From: Polytrichum commune
Taxonomy: Eukaryota > Streptophyta > Polytrichopsida > Polytrichales > Polytrichaceae
DNA: 64,000 bases
NCBI GenBank assembly: GCA_950295325.1
Contig: OX485808.1
Coordinates: forward strand, 4,158,501 to 4,222,500
Reading direction: 5' to 3'
Position numbers and translations under genes: made by a program. The notes beneath the pieces were generated by a model that saw nothing but the letters and a program-made list of their open reading frames with translations, was not told the DNA's origin and did no database searches. Shown here piece by piece: positions 33,490 through 44,716 of the stretch. Each line of letters opens with the position of its first letter. Within the stretch, counting starts at the first letter, position 1.

Positions 33490-34510
33490 AATTAGAGCTA
33501 CCACCACCCAGTTTTTCCATCTCTCATGTGGTCATTGATTTACCCTTAGTGGGAAGCCCACTCACTTTGCAATACTTAGGCCAATACAACAAGATGTTTG
33601 ACGACCCACATGAGGAGCCCGTGCCTACTTGGCAAGCCATTATCTAGCTAGATAGAAACTCCGGTCCCTTTGAAGGGGCCAGCGTGAATAAAGTGTCTGT
33701 TCATAATGTCAATGACCCGATGCCCACCGGACAAGGGGACATTGGGGCAATACTACTCTCCCCTTTCGAGGATGGGCACTATAGTGACACACCATACTAG
33801 TTCCTAGCTAGCCACTAGTGTTACCTAGCTACTTGAAGATTATGGATTGTCAAGGACCGAAGATGTACCCCCTGACATCTATTACCGAAGGATCTTCAAG
33901 CAATGGTCTTCAAACTTGCCCCCGGCCATATTTGTTCATGTCCCAAAAGACACAAATGGGATCCGCAAATGATCTTCTATAGCATTGACTACAACTGGCC
34001 ACTAATACCGGGACCCAAGAAAACCGCAACTCAGTATCAAGCCACATACCAAAAGTTTTTTGAAGCACACATACAATACTCAGATATAGTGTGTTTCAGG
34101 GCTGCAGTATTTTGTAACACTCTTGCAAATTGGTGCAGCCAATGGAATGTAACAATTGATGTGAATCAATTTTCCGAGAGCCATCATGAGTTTCTTTTAC
34201 TCTTGAAATTGCAATATCGACGAACAAAATGGGTACGATTGGTGGAGGCCATGGCGATGACGCATTTTATTGTAGGTGCACATAAGTGTTTGATCAATGA
34301 GTTCCCACACACAAGAGCATGACCCTTTGAACGCTTCTTGAGGTAACAACGACTCAATGCACCCGAGTTGGTAGAACAACATGATGATTTACTCCAAGCA
34401 ATTGAGAAGATGGAGATCCTGAGATAACAAATGAACCGCTGAAATGAGTTTGCATCCTCAAAGACCCCCTCCCAAGCAATGCAGAAAATAAGTTGTGGAG
34501 GACAACAACA
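33490..34510 (+). pseudogene. Decayed gag-like reading frame, probably of a retroelement
   Basis: The clearest part is an open frame of 139 codons at 33,903-34,322, with IFYSIDYNWPLIPGPKKTAT, YQKFFEAHIQYSD and WVRLVEAMAMTHFIVGAHKC. Upstream the reading QYNKMFDDPHEEPVPTWQAI and VNDPMPTGQGDIGAILLSPF is interrupted by stops, and downstream FERFLR...ELVEQHDDLLQAIEKMEIL follows after further stops. The helical, charged C-terminus suits a gag or capsid-like protein, but I recognise no family signature. No LTRs were found. Confidence 0.35.
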
Positions 34511-35230
34511 AGGTTAGCGGAGGGCTATGTGATGGAATTTTTGGTTGAATTGGAAATGAAGTGTAAAAAGGGATTGAAGAATTAATTACTTAATTGCCAT
34601 GTGCTAAATTTGGACCATAGCCTAGGAGATAGAGAAAGTCAGAATTGAGAAGACTAGTATCTGATATGAGAGGTTGCATCCTCAAGGCACTTTAGGTTTG
34701 CGGTAGAAAGAAATTAGTATGATAAAAATAATAGAGGAATTTGTTTTAAAGAATAGAATGAGCTTATTCACATACAATACATGCAAAATGGATGAAAATT
34801 GAACGACTAGGTTATAATGTGTACACTCTTCTTTCACCAATATATAGCAACGTGGATATACGCCATGCCATATTGGAGCCTGAAGTTTGCCTTCGTACGG
34901 AATGAGTTAATAAAAAATTCATAAGTAATTTAGCATCATTTGAAATAGTCTAAGTTTTCTCTTATAATTTCCTATAAGGTGTTGAATATTTGGTGTTGTT
35001 ATTTTGTACTTAAAGGGTTCCCTAAAATCCAATGAGGAGGTAAATAGCCCCCCCCCCCCCCCCCCAAAAAAAAATACCCTTTGAATGCATGTGGTTACAT
35101 AAGAATAATAACGCCCTTACCTAGGTACCGGCATGAATGTGAGCCTATTGGCAAAATGTTGACCATGATTGTCCATGATGCAACATAAGGCTTTATGCCT
35201 CTTGGGAGGTGGGCTCGGGTGGTGTACAAA
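34511..35230. other. Non-coding, poly-C/poly-A tract
   Basis: There is a run of C followed by A at 35,050-35,073, and a G-rich run at 35,245-35,260 just inside the next feature. No gene is seen. Confidence 0.5.
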
Positions 35231-35790
35231 TTATCCCAACTTATTTGGGGGGGGGGGGAGGGAGGGGATAGGTCTTTGGTTGTTTTCAAGTTTCCTTTTA
35301 TTTGGGACTAGGTATGTGAGATATTTGATGGCATTTTGATGTATATTTTTCATGACGGTTTTGATGGTTGGTTTTGGGATTTTTTGATTGATAAGTTTGT
35401 TGATGGAGTGTTCGTGTATGGCTCCTCTAATGTTGGTTGTGAGGGTAATGAGGGGGTTAGTTTTCCATCCATTATTTTGTATTGTGTTAATTAATGGGTC
35501 ATAATTAGTGTGCTTGTGTGTGAGGGCTTGTTCGGGGTATATGTCGTGGCAGTATGTGAATTCAATGAGTTGGATTGTGTTTGTAGACGTGGTTGATATT
35601 GGTGTTTGTGTGTGGTTGGGGCTCCAATTATGCATAGGATATTTGGTCATAATTTGGCTTGGCATTGACATGTTATTGTGGGCATGTGCATTTAAGGATC
35701 TAGTCTAGAATTGTTTGTTTGGGTGTTTGTTGTTGAGATTTCTTACATTTGTCAGTTTGAGGAACCGGATGCTTTAGTTAGCTTATAGTG
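35231..35790 (-). pseudogene. Non-LTR retrotransposon remnant: C-terminal endonuclease region, copy 2
   Basis: One 146-codon frame reads IQLIEFTYCHDIYPEQALTH, NGWKTNPLITLTTNIRGAIH, EHSINKLINQKIPKPTIKTV and NAIKYLTYLVPNKRKLENNQ, ending at 35,231. It aligns by eye with the decayed 15,340-15,720 remnant (EFTYYNN, GWIVLPPI, AIRYLTH...NKRKLEKKQ). The EFTYCHD motif fits the catalytic strand of PD-(D/E)XK-type endonucleases of non-LTR elements. The frame is better kept than at 15 kb, so this insertion is younger or from another subfamily. It is truncated upstream, as usual for such elements. Confidence 0.6.
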
Positions 35791-37060
35791 TCTGGGTAAT
35801 GAGATGTACTGTTTTATTGTGAGATGCCATGTGGTTACATAACACAAGAGGGAGTGACCCCCCAAGACTACCACACAAAATCTCCAACTATGTCAAATCA
35901 GGTTCTAATAGGTGCAACCTCAAAAAATTAGCCAACCGAGATTGTCATCCGTTTGGTGAGGTGCTTCCACATGATTTGTTGATATATTGAGTACTCAGTG
36001 CTAGTGGGGCACATAACATGATTGGAGAAGGCAACCCCCTTCCCACGTAAACAATAGCGATGGCCCGCGACGGACATTGGCTTGGTGACTATATCATTCA
36101 ATATATATATATGACATATTGCTCGAAAATAAAAGGTGAGAGCAAATTATTGCAAAATAATGTACCTCTCATTCATCTAACATAAAGCCCTGAAGTAATT
36201 TGCAATCAATATTGAGCAAGACAAATAGCATTTGTGACATGAATGTTGAGCCATGTATAACAGATAAGAGAAGAGAGTTTGCACAATAATACATTCATCC
36301 AAAGTTGGAAACCGCATGTCAACCACTCACATCACATTGCAAATTTTGGCAAACAATTGTAGTTAGCAATTGATAACATTCATACTCATTCCGCATCTAA
36401 TTCGGTGTGCTTGGTGAACACAAAGTTGCCAGCACATAAACCTTAACTCCGTTTGCATGAACCCTAATAGATCTCATCCATGCTAGAATTGCAAGCAGTT
36501 TAGTGAGTGGTTGAATATGCATGGTTGACTATGGATGCCTCGACCTTAAGTTCTCCACTTGGATATGCTATTGAATTGGTTTGCAGGTGAATGCATGGTA
36601 TGATTAGTTGTAGGAAAAGAACTCAACCCCTGAATACATTTGGGGCCATATATGACCTCAAGTTTCATACAAACTTGTGGTTTGCATGATTAATCCATCC
36701 AACATGGCATGAATGATTTTGTTCAAAAGTCACAAAATGATTTTCTCCCTGAAAAAATTTCAAAGAAGAAAAAAAAATCAATGAGTGGTCTAAAGAATCT
36801 ATTATACACGGAGGAGCAATGTTTTTTTTGTCTATGACCAGGAGATGGTCCTGCCCATGGAAAAAAACCTTGCCCCTCCCATGTAGTACTTTGAAGTGAA
36901 CTGTAGTTTACCCTAGTATCCTTTCATATGGATGCAAAAGTTTAACTTTGTAGATGCAATTCATAAATAACAAATGGATGAAGTAGAGGGCTCTTACAAA
37001 GACACTGGATGAAAATGAATGGATGATGGATGAAGTTGGGTGTGGGGAGGTGGCAGAAAT
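35791..37060. other. Non-coding stretch
   Basis: I see no supported gene or transposon end. A short (AT)n lies near 36,103-36,112. The sentence-like GTACCTCTCATTCATCTAACAT at about 36,162 resembles 48,250 (TACCTCTCATCCATCCAACAT), hinting at a shared dispersed repeat. Confidence 0.35.
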
Positions 37061-37079
37061 AAAATTTGGGGCTCACCAA

Positions 37080-38960
37080 CATGATGACAAAGCTTGCAAG
37101 TGAAAGAGTAGAGGTGCCTATAACCGATCACTTAAGAGATTATTCACCAGACCTGGAGCAATATGAGGTGGTGCAAATTTATTATGTACATGAAGATAGA
37201 AATCAGGAGGACTGCAACTTTTTTTGGGTAATTTTATTCCTTAAATTGAAACTTTTGTGAATTTTTGAGGCCAAAAGTTGGCCCGAACATATTACCGATG
37301 CCTAGAGTTTGCCATAATTGCTCATTCCTCCTCATCTTAACACTCAAAACTAGGACATGTGTCATGGCACTATTGGTTCCGGCCTAATCAAAATTTATTC
37401 CTAGCATGATCAGAATTAGGCCTAGCATGATTGGAAGTCAATCCTAGTCTGACCAAAATTTAATCCCAGCTCGATCGCAATTTAGTCCCAACCTAATCAA
37501 AATTCCAATACCCTATAGATTGCATCCAAATGAATAAAGTCGCATGAATGAAGTGGTCTTGAGTAGAGGCACCCATAACTGATCACTTAAGAAATTCAAC
37601 ACCAAGTCTGGAGAAGTATAAGGTGGTGCAAACTTTTTCCATGTCAGAACAAGAAATCATGATGACTGCAAATTTTTTGGTAATTTTATTCCTTAAATTG
37701 AAATTACTTTGAACTTTTGAAACCAAAAGTTGGCTTGAACACATTATCAATGCCTAGAGTCTACCATAACCACTCATTTAAGTTGCTCATTCCTCCTCAC
37801 CTTAGCACTCAAAACCATGACATGTGTCATGGTACTATTGGTTATGGCCTAATCGAAATCGAGTCCCAACATGATTGGAATTATAGATTGCCGATGGGAA
37901 CCTGATCTATGCATAGATTACCTATTCCTTTACTATACATAGCTTGGATGAAAGTAGGGGTGGTCTTTTGGTTGATAGGAAAAACCCCACCAAAATCTCA
38001 AGGGGTAAAGTTTCGTGACACCTACTTATGGGGGAGGGTGAAAATGCAAAGCAACACTACACTAAATATTGTAATTAAGGTCAAGGCATCCAAAGTCGAC
38101 CAAGTCCATTTAACTGCTCACTAGGGTTATGTCATAAATGAGATCTAGAGTGGAGGTGCCCATAACTGATCACTTAATTGATTATGTGCCAAATCTGGAG
38201 AAATATAAGGCAATGCATTTTTTCCCCATGTAGGAAGATAGTAATCAGGAGAACTGCAACATTTTCAATAATTTTATTCGTTGAAGTCACGGGGAGGTCA
38301 CTTCATTGTCAAGTTGACACCACGTGCAGACAAAGTTTGCTACCCCTATATTACATGCCATATATAATTTTAAAATTTATGATATTTTTTCTACATATAC
38401 ATAACCATTGATAGTATCTTTTGAATATTTTTTTGAAATTTTTAGTCATCTTTATTTTTTTTAGTAATTGTTTTAGTTCAATTTTGTGTCATTCTAGTTA
38501 GAAATGGTATGTTTTATGAAAAAAACAAATCATCAAATTTAGTTACCACTTTTAACTATGTCATAGGTACTGTGTATATCTACTCATGAAAAATTTTTGA
38601 TAAAATTTTGACCCATTTTGGTGGTGCAACTTACCAAAAGAAGATTTTTTTTGGTCGCACGTGGTGTTCAACTTGACAATGAAGTGATCTACCCGTGGTT
38701 GAAGTGAAATTACTGTGAATTTTTTAAGCCAAAGTTGGCCCACACATATTACCAATGTCTAGAGCATGGAATAATTGCTCATTCCTCCTTACTTTAGCAC
38801 TCAAAGACCATGACATGTGTCATGGCACTCTTTGTTCCGGCTCAATCGAAATTTAGTCCCAATGTGATCAAAATTTTAATCCCATGGCAACATGATTAGA
38901 AAATCAATCCCAGCTTGATCAAAATTGCAGTACCCTACAAATTGCCGATGGCGTCTTGAT
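37080..38960. repeat. Three diverged tandem copies of a ~450-bp unit
   Basis: Units begin near 37,105, 37,565 and 38,150 with GAGGTGCCCATAACTGATCACTTAA. They continue through TGGAGAAATATAAGGTGGTGCAA, AATTTTATTCCTTAAATTGA, CAAAAGTTGGCC and ACATGTGTCATGGCACT. The second is followed by 240 bp of other sequence, and the third is split by a hAT-type insertion. The unit is non-coding, with several poly-T or poly-A runs. It looks like an old tandem array or nested insertion family. Confidence 0.7.
38288..38697. mobile_element. hAT-type miniature element with 8-bp target duplication
   Basis: GTTGAAGT flanks it exactly on both sides (38,280-38,287 and 38,698-38,705). The inverted ends run for about 40 bp: CACGGGGAGGTCACTTCATT on the left and, inverted, CACGGGTAGATCACTTCATT on the right, then a shared TGTCAAGTTGA and CACCACGTGC. 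Eight-base duplications and CA-GGG ends are diagnostic of hAT elements. At 410 bp with no frame it is non-autonomous. The neighbouring repeat units at 37,235 and 37,690 serve as empty sites. Confidence 0.88.
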
Positions 38961-39602
38961 TGGGAATAGACGCTCCTACTATATATTTTTAACACAAAAT
39001 ATTAAGTTTATATGTATTACTATACAAACTCTCTTATTTATTTGTTATACTCCACTTAAACAAATGCATACTCTCGTATTTTATAGGTTATAAAGTAGAG
39101 GTACCCGTAGCTGACGTGGGAACTTAGGGAAGTTCATTCCTAGTGGAGTTCGAGGTCCCCCAAAGACATATTTAAGGCCTACATTCTCCATTGTCGTGTC
39201 CAATGGGTTTTGCGGTGGGAGAGGCAAAAGAGGTGCTTTGGTAGGCAAAAAACAGGGGTCCATGGTAGAGAAATGTTGTTGTAATAAAATTTTAATGAAA
39301 TATATTTTGGGAAAGAGAAGATGAAGACAAGAGGAGACAAGAGAATGGTCATTTTATTTTATTTTATTTTATTTATCATTATTATTATTTTCAAAACTGC
39401 CTTTTTGGACATATATTAGAAAAAATCAACATATTCATTTTTTGGTGCATGGTCATTCCTCTTGGTCCACATTCGGTTTACACCTAGTGAGGGCCCAAAG
39501 GCATTGTAAATTGATTTTTGATAAATTGGACCATGGAAGTCGGACCATGGCAAATGGCCATCTTCATGGTCCGCCTTCATGGTCCATGGTGTAAACCAAC
39601 CC
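38961..39602. other. Intergenic, with an ATTTT microsatellite and a small inverted repeat
   Basis: (ATTTT)n lies at 39,353-39,376. At 39,475-39,597 GGTTTACACC and its inverse GGTGTAAACC bracket 103 bp rich in CCATGG words, perhaps a very small inverted-repeat element. No gene is seen. Confidence 0.4.
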
Positions 39603-40079
39603 TTAAGGCCACTTCACAAAGGAGCCAAGAACCGTGACCATGAAAATTGTGAGAGACCAAAAGAAAATGTCCAAAGGTTGTCCCAAGACACTTCCAAAAC
39701 CATGTAGTATGGTCACAGACCCTCAAGTGTAGTGTGAAGCCCTATGTGACTGGGCCCTCGACCAAATGCTTTTTCAACGAACTTTTATTCACACAGGTCC
39801 TAACACGTGACAAAATAGAATAAATCAATGGTTGTGAGCGTTCAGAATGTTGTGGTCTCCCAATTTTGTGTTAGACCTACCTCCAAGAGATGGTTCTCGA
39901 AAAATACTCCAAGTGACCATGAAACATGATCCATTCGATGCCATGTAAGAATCGACGTAGACTCTTACATCCATCTTGCATTCACATACTCCGTTGGACT
40001 GGCTCCGCCTTTTCCACCAATGAGAGTGCTCGAAGTGTAATGGTCACGGGCTCTCAGTCTCGTGTGTGAAGTGGACCTT
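39603..40079. mobile_element. Inverted-repeat element with AAGGCCACTTCACA ends
   Basis: The left end TTAAGGCCACTTCACAAAGG...CCGTGACCA has an inverted counterpart on the right (AAGGTCCACTTCACACACGA ... CCCGTGACCA). Related end sequences occur at 6,168 (GGTCCACTTCACACATGAGC), 55 and 13,214 (AAGGGCCACTTTACACAC) and 50,150. No target duplication could be fixed with confidence. It is non-coding. Confidence 0.55.
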
Positions 40080-40088
40080 GGGTGCACA

Positions 40089-40110
40089 AGTACTCTAGTA
40101 CTAGAGTACT
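40089..40110. repeat. Perfect 22-bp palindrome
   Basis: AGTACTCTAGT followed by its own reverse complement, without a spacer, just outside the preceding element. It is probably a product of transposition or repair. Confidence 0.8.
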
Positions 40111-40234
40111 CTAGCACACAAGATACAACCAAGGCCCACCAAACCAACCTGAATACAGTAATACAAGGTTTCATTCCTGTCGCATAAGTTCGATCATCAT
40201 ATAATTAATGATACCATGGATTCACGATCATACC

Positions 40235-40462
40235 AATGATCGGGGAGAACCGGCAAATAGTTACAAATGAACCGGTTGAGTTTGAGAAATAACCGGTTGA
40301 AGTTGAAGACTGCAGGAAAATTAGTGATCATTTTAGAGGAATCTATAAAAGAATATACCCCAATTTAATAAAGGAAAACCGAAGGATGTCAACATGTAAC
40401 CGGCTGGACTTGCAAACACTAGGATCTCAACCGATTATGCCCAAAAATCTCCCCGATCACTG
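40235..40462. mobile_element. 228-bp Mutator-like miniature element (GATCGGGGAGA ends)
   Basis: It is flanked by perfect nine-base repeats GATCATACC at 40,226-40,234 and 40,463-40,471. The ends are AATGATCGGGGAGA and, inverted, CAGTGATCGGGGAGA. The interior is rich in ACCGGTTGA and ACCGGCTGG. The same element lies at 47,202-47,425 and, truncated, at about 59,449-59,570; a longer relative is at 24,711-25,740. Nine-base duplication suggests the Mutator superfamily. Confidence 0.8.
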
Positions 40463-40471
40463 GATCATACC

Positions 40472-41296
40472 ATATTTCTATTGTTGACTCTTGTGTGTGT
40501 AAGTCGGGAAACCCTAACATATATAGGTGCTAGGATATTAATTGACTTGGGTGCACAAAATCCATGTGTTTGGTGGTACTCACTCACCACACAAACCAAT
40601 AAGTCCACATAACACTTCTCTATGAGAGTAGTGCCAGTCTTTTGCGTGCCCAAGTGGAGATCTTGGCCCAGGTGGTAGGATAGGCGAATGGATGAGCCGC
40701 ATGGATGAGTTTGTGTCAGGGAGAACAAGTAGTCATGGATGAATGGAGGGAGGATGGGGAGATGGATGAATGAATGGAGGGAGCACATTGTCAACCGAGG
40801 CTCGAGCTCTATGTATTATGGCCACTTCACCGTCTCCTTGTGCCCACAATGAGCGTTTTCCTTTTTCTTGTCTTGTGGATCGGAGTGCATGTCGATCGAC
40901 TCAAGAATCCGATAGCCAAGGTCAAGAGCAAGGGCTCTAGTTGCTAGTATATAAGAGTAGACAAAGAAATCTAGAGGCGGAGAGACACACGTCGATGTAT
41001 TGTTTGCATTGCCGTTGTTGACTCTCCTTACAAAGTGCCTAGTCTCGGCTTTGACACCCAGGTTGTCACTTTGTGTATCATTGAGTTACTAGTTTGCATC
41101 TTAGGATTGATTGCATTCATCTAACTTAGGATCTGGGATCTCGTTCGTGTTGTGCTTTTGTTTGTCATATGGAGATTTGTGGCTCGTTGTGGTCTGAATT
41201 TTGTCGTTTTTCTTCAAGCGCATGTTTGTGTGGACGTTGTTTTCGAGTGCATCGGCATGGACATGTGATCTTGAGCGGCTACAGAAAGCACCATTC
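40472..41296. other. Intergenic, possibly an LTR remnant
   Basis: At 40,950 TATATAAGAGTAG is TATA-box-like and is followed by GTATTGTTTGCATTGCCG and other LTR-like sequence up to about 41,090, but no partner copy or primer-binding site was found. There is no coding frame I trust. Confidence 0.3.
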
Positions 41297-41322
41297 TCCT
41301 AAACCCTAAACCCTAAACCCTA
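41297..41322. repeat. Interstitial telomere-like motif
   Basis: Slightly more than three CCCTAAA units in a row. Short blocks like this are common as intronic or promoter telo-boxes in plants and do not imply a chromosome end. Confidence 0.85.
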
Positions 41323-44300
41323 ATACCTTGACATTTGATATCTTTGGTCCATATTTAAGAGGGATGTAGATGGTATCATTGTGCTACATGTCAAGTAGTG
41401 CATCTACGATGACCCTAGATATTGAGACATGAGATTGACACAAGGTAGTATCCATGTCAAAGGGAGAGGGTTGCACTTGAGTCTCCATAGGGACCTTGAA
41501 CTTGGGGCTTGAAGTTCATCACCTTTTCTATTTCAATATGTTTTAAGGCCTTAGTAGATGTGCCACTTTTAGTAGTGGTGCAATCCACATGCCCTACACA
41601 TTGGATTGAAGAGGTGACGACATTTAGGATCCTAATTTATGTGTGTGCCCCTCATCCATGCATGTAAAAAAAAAGGTCTTACATAGGTTTGTGGTTAATT
41701 CATGCCAATTAAATATTGTTGTAGTAATTTTGTCTATTGAAGGTAACATGATGTTGAAAAATTAGGAACCTTTGATCTACATGCATATTGTTTCATGACA
41801 TTTTGTTGGATGAATGTATGGGAGGCACTCCGTAGGCAACAATTTCTTCTTGCCTTGCAAAAGGTCAGTGGGTTGTCACAGTGGGTTGTGTAAATTCATT
41901 GTCATTGACAAAGCAAACACCCAGAGCAGGCAACTTTTCATGACAAGAATTAAGATTGTCCATTTGTACTTGGTAACACACATCCTTGTGGGCACATTGA
42001 ACAAGTTTAATTTTGAAATTGGATGTCAACGGAAGACTTGTGGTTTGTATGAAAGGGTGTAGCCTTAACCTCCCTCTAAAGCATAGACTTTCCAAGTCCA
42101 TTGTAGTGCAATGAAAAACACTAAACAAACACTAAACATACATTTGCAGTTATTATTAAGCAAGCCATTACTCTACAATGAGTATACTGCTCGTGTTTGT
42201 TTAATGATGGGAGATTATTAAGCAAGCTCGAGGCGCAAGGTTGTCACTACTCTCAAAGATAATGGGCTTATGATCAATGGATGGTGAAGTGGATTGTTCC
42301 AGTCTTGGAGTGATTGGCTTTGGAAAGTGGTAGTCCAGTGAACATGGAGTTGGAATGGGAGGAGTTGCTCAAATGTTTTAAGGTTCTTGGAAAGAATCTC
42401 ATGCTTAGATGCAACCTGATTGGGGTTATAATAGTGGAAAATGATCAAGTAGAAGTTGGGCTGTAGAGAGGTAATGAGATTGAAAGGTTGTAGGACATGA
42501 AAATTCAAGAGAATTGTGGGCAAAGAGGAATTATATATGAGTCCCTGTATAACACTTGTCCCAGAATCCTTGTCTCGCATATTATTTGACTGAGTTTGAA
42601 ACATGTGGCAACAGGGCCGAAGGAGATTGAGATGGTCTAGGCTTCAACAATTGGCATCTCCACGTAGTTATTTGCAGCAACCACTGAGGATTTCGAGCGC
42701 ATATCATACTTGACTCTTTAGGAACTTGTTGGTAGGAGTGGCATCTTTTTGTTGTTGTTGAGGATGTTGTTATCTGTTTCTTTCTCTTGGTTTTGATCTC
42801 TTTGCATTCTTTCTTGTCCTTAACATGCCCTGGTAGTGGCAAGTAATTGTTTTGTCTTGCTCCCGTTGTAGAACCTTGCAATAGAACATGTGGTTTAGTA
42901 CCTCTTATGATTTTGCTCATGTTCTCTTCACATTTGGTTTATTTTGAGTCTTCCATTTGTGGCTATCCTTATCAGTCGTCGGTTTGTTGAGAGCATGTGC
43001 ATAGATCAAGTAGAGGTGTTCTTGCGAGAATCCACTTAGAAGTTCATTTCTATTCAGTTGTGATCTAGAGGCTTTGGGTCATTAGTATGCAACTCCATTG
43101 ATTCGACTTGGCATAGATATTCTTGATGAAATAAGGATCTAAGATTACTTCATTTTCACTTACAGTAAAATGACAAGAGATTATGGATCACATCAATGAC
43201 CAATTTAGTATAAGGGTGCAAGCATGGTATAGTGGACCAAAAAATGCTTTGGATACCATAACCCTATTTTTTTGGTCAAGAGCCTAAAAATAATAGCAAA
43301 GTGTGTTTAAATTGGAATTTCTTTCAAGATGACCTCTATTGTTGTGTTAAATACACAAATGTAGAACATAAAGCTGAGATCTTCAAATTTATTATTATTA
43401 AAAGTGATGCTCAAAAGCAAATGGTTGAATCTGGTTTTGGACGTAATTTTCATGACCTTAAATATTTTGAAATTGGATTTTTTTTCAAATTCCTTATATT
43501 CATTATGTATTTGAAGGCATCATCACAAAATTTTGTAGAAAACTATCAATTTAATGTAATTTTACCATATTTCAAACAAATTTCAAATAATAACTTGTCC
43601 AATATTACCTACTTGCACACCACTTGCACCGTTTTCTAAAATATGTAGATTTTTCTTGGAATTAAATTTTTATCTTAAATTACTAGGCCTTGTAGATCAA
43701 TATTTTAGTAAAATGTCTATGAATTTTTTCTTCACAAAATTAGTTTTGAATCACTTTCACCTAAACTTAGGCAGGGATCAAGAGATGTCTACTTTGCCAT
43801 GCTTGCACCCATAAGATATTAATGTCAGCTTTGTACTACTATACATGGTTTATTGCAAAGCCAAGAAATGATCTGTAGCTCACATCATGTCTTTTAGAAT
43901 AAGAAGTTGATGGGTGACATTCTTGTTGAGAATTGCTCTTTGTGTTGGTAAGACCCATCCTTGCCTTATCAATGTTCACCAGATTTGTTTGAAACATGTT
44001 GTAGCCTAGTTGGAGGAGATTAAGGTGGGTTAGGCACCAATAGATCGCATCTTAGTTGGCAATCTGGAGTAGTTGCTCTTGTGGATCTTGGGAGAAGGAA
44101 AAATCTTTTAATTTGTAAGTTATATGTTTGTACAATCTAACATGATTTCCCTTCTCCAACTTAGCCCATATTAGTGTAAAGCGGATATGTAATTAAGAAT
44201 CCTATATAGTCTTGCCAACACAAATGGGAGGTTGCACATGATGAATGCGGTGTACACACAAAGAGACGATTTGGTGAAAAGGCTTCAATGTGAAGCTTTC

Positions 44301-44625
44301 ACAATGATATATATACCTATGTTGTAAGTTTCATGTTTCATGGTTGCGTTGTCTTTCTGAATGGGCGTGAATGTTTGTTTCTGAGAAACTTTTTAAGACT
44401 TTGGTTCTTGTCAGTGTGCTATCCATCTCCAATAGACATGTGGAACGTGTTTGTGGTCGTCATTTTTGTGTGGTGATGTTTTTCTTGTAGCTTTATTGAA
44501 ACCTCATGTCAGTTATGATAGATTTGTTCTTTTCTCTATGAGGTTCATAATTAGGAAGCATAGCCAGCTAGCTCTAGGCAAGTTGCCAAGTTCTATATCT
44601 CTAGGTGTATTGACCTCTCGCACGG
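41323..44625. other. 3.3 kb without a supported gene
   Basis: Several frames of 80-128 codons occur on both strands (for example minus 42,218-42,604, plus 43,301-43,639), but none has a recognisable motif, a repeated partner or splice signals, and their composition follows the AT-rich background. I see no transposon ends. Confidence 0.4.
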
Positions 44626-44716
44626 AATCTCTTGGGGATATTCATGACCTGATGTTTTCCCTGCGGGGATAAAACTTGAATCTACATCCTACGATTATAT
44701 CTCTGGACTTTTGCAG

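Noticed and set aside
42218-42920. Minus-strand frames of 128 and 112 codons
   Set aside because: No motif, no splice structure, and background composition. Probably chance frames in AT-rich DNA.
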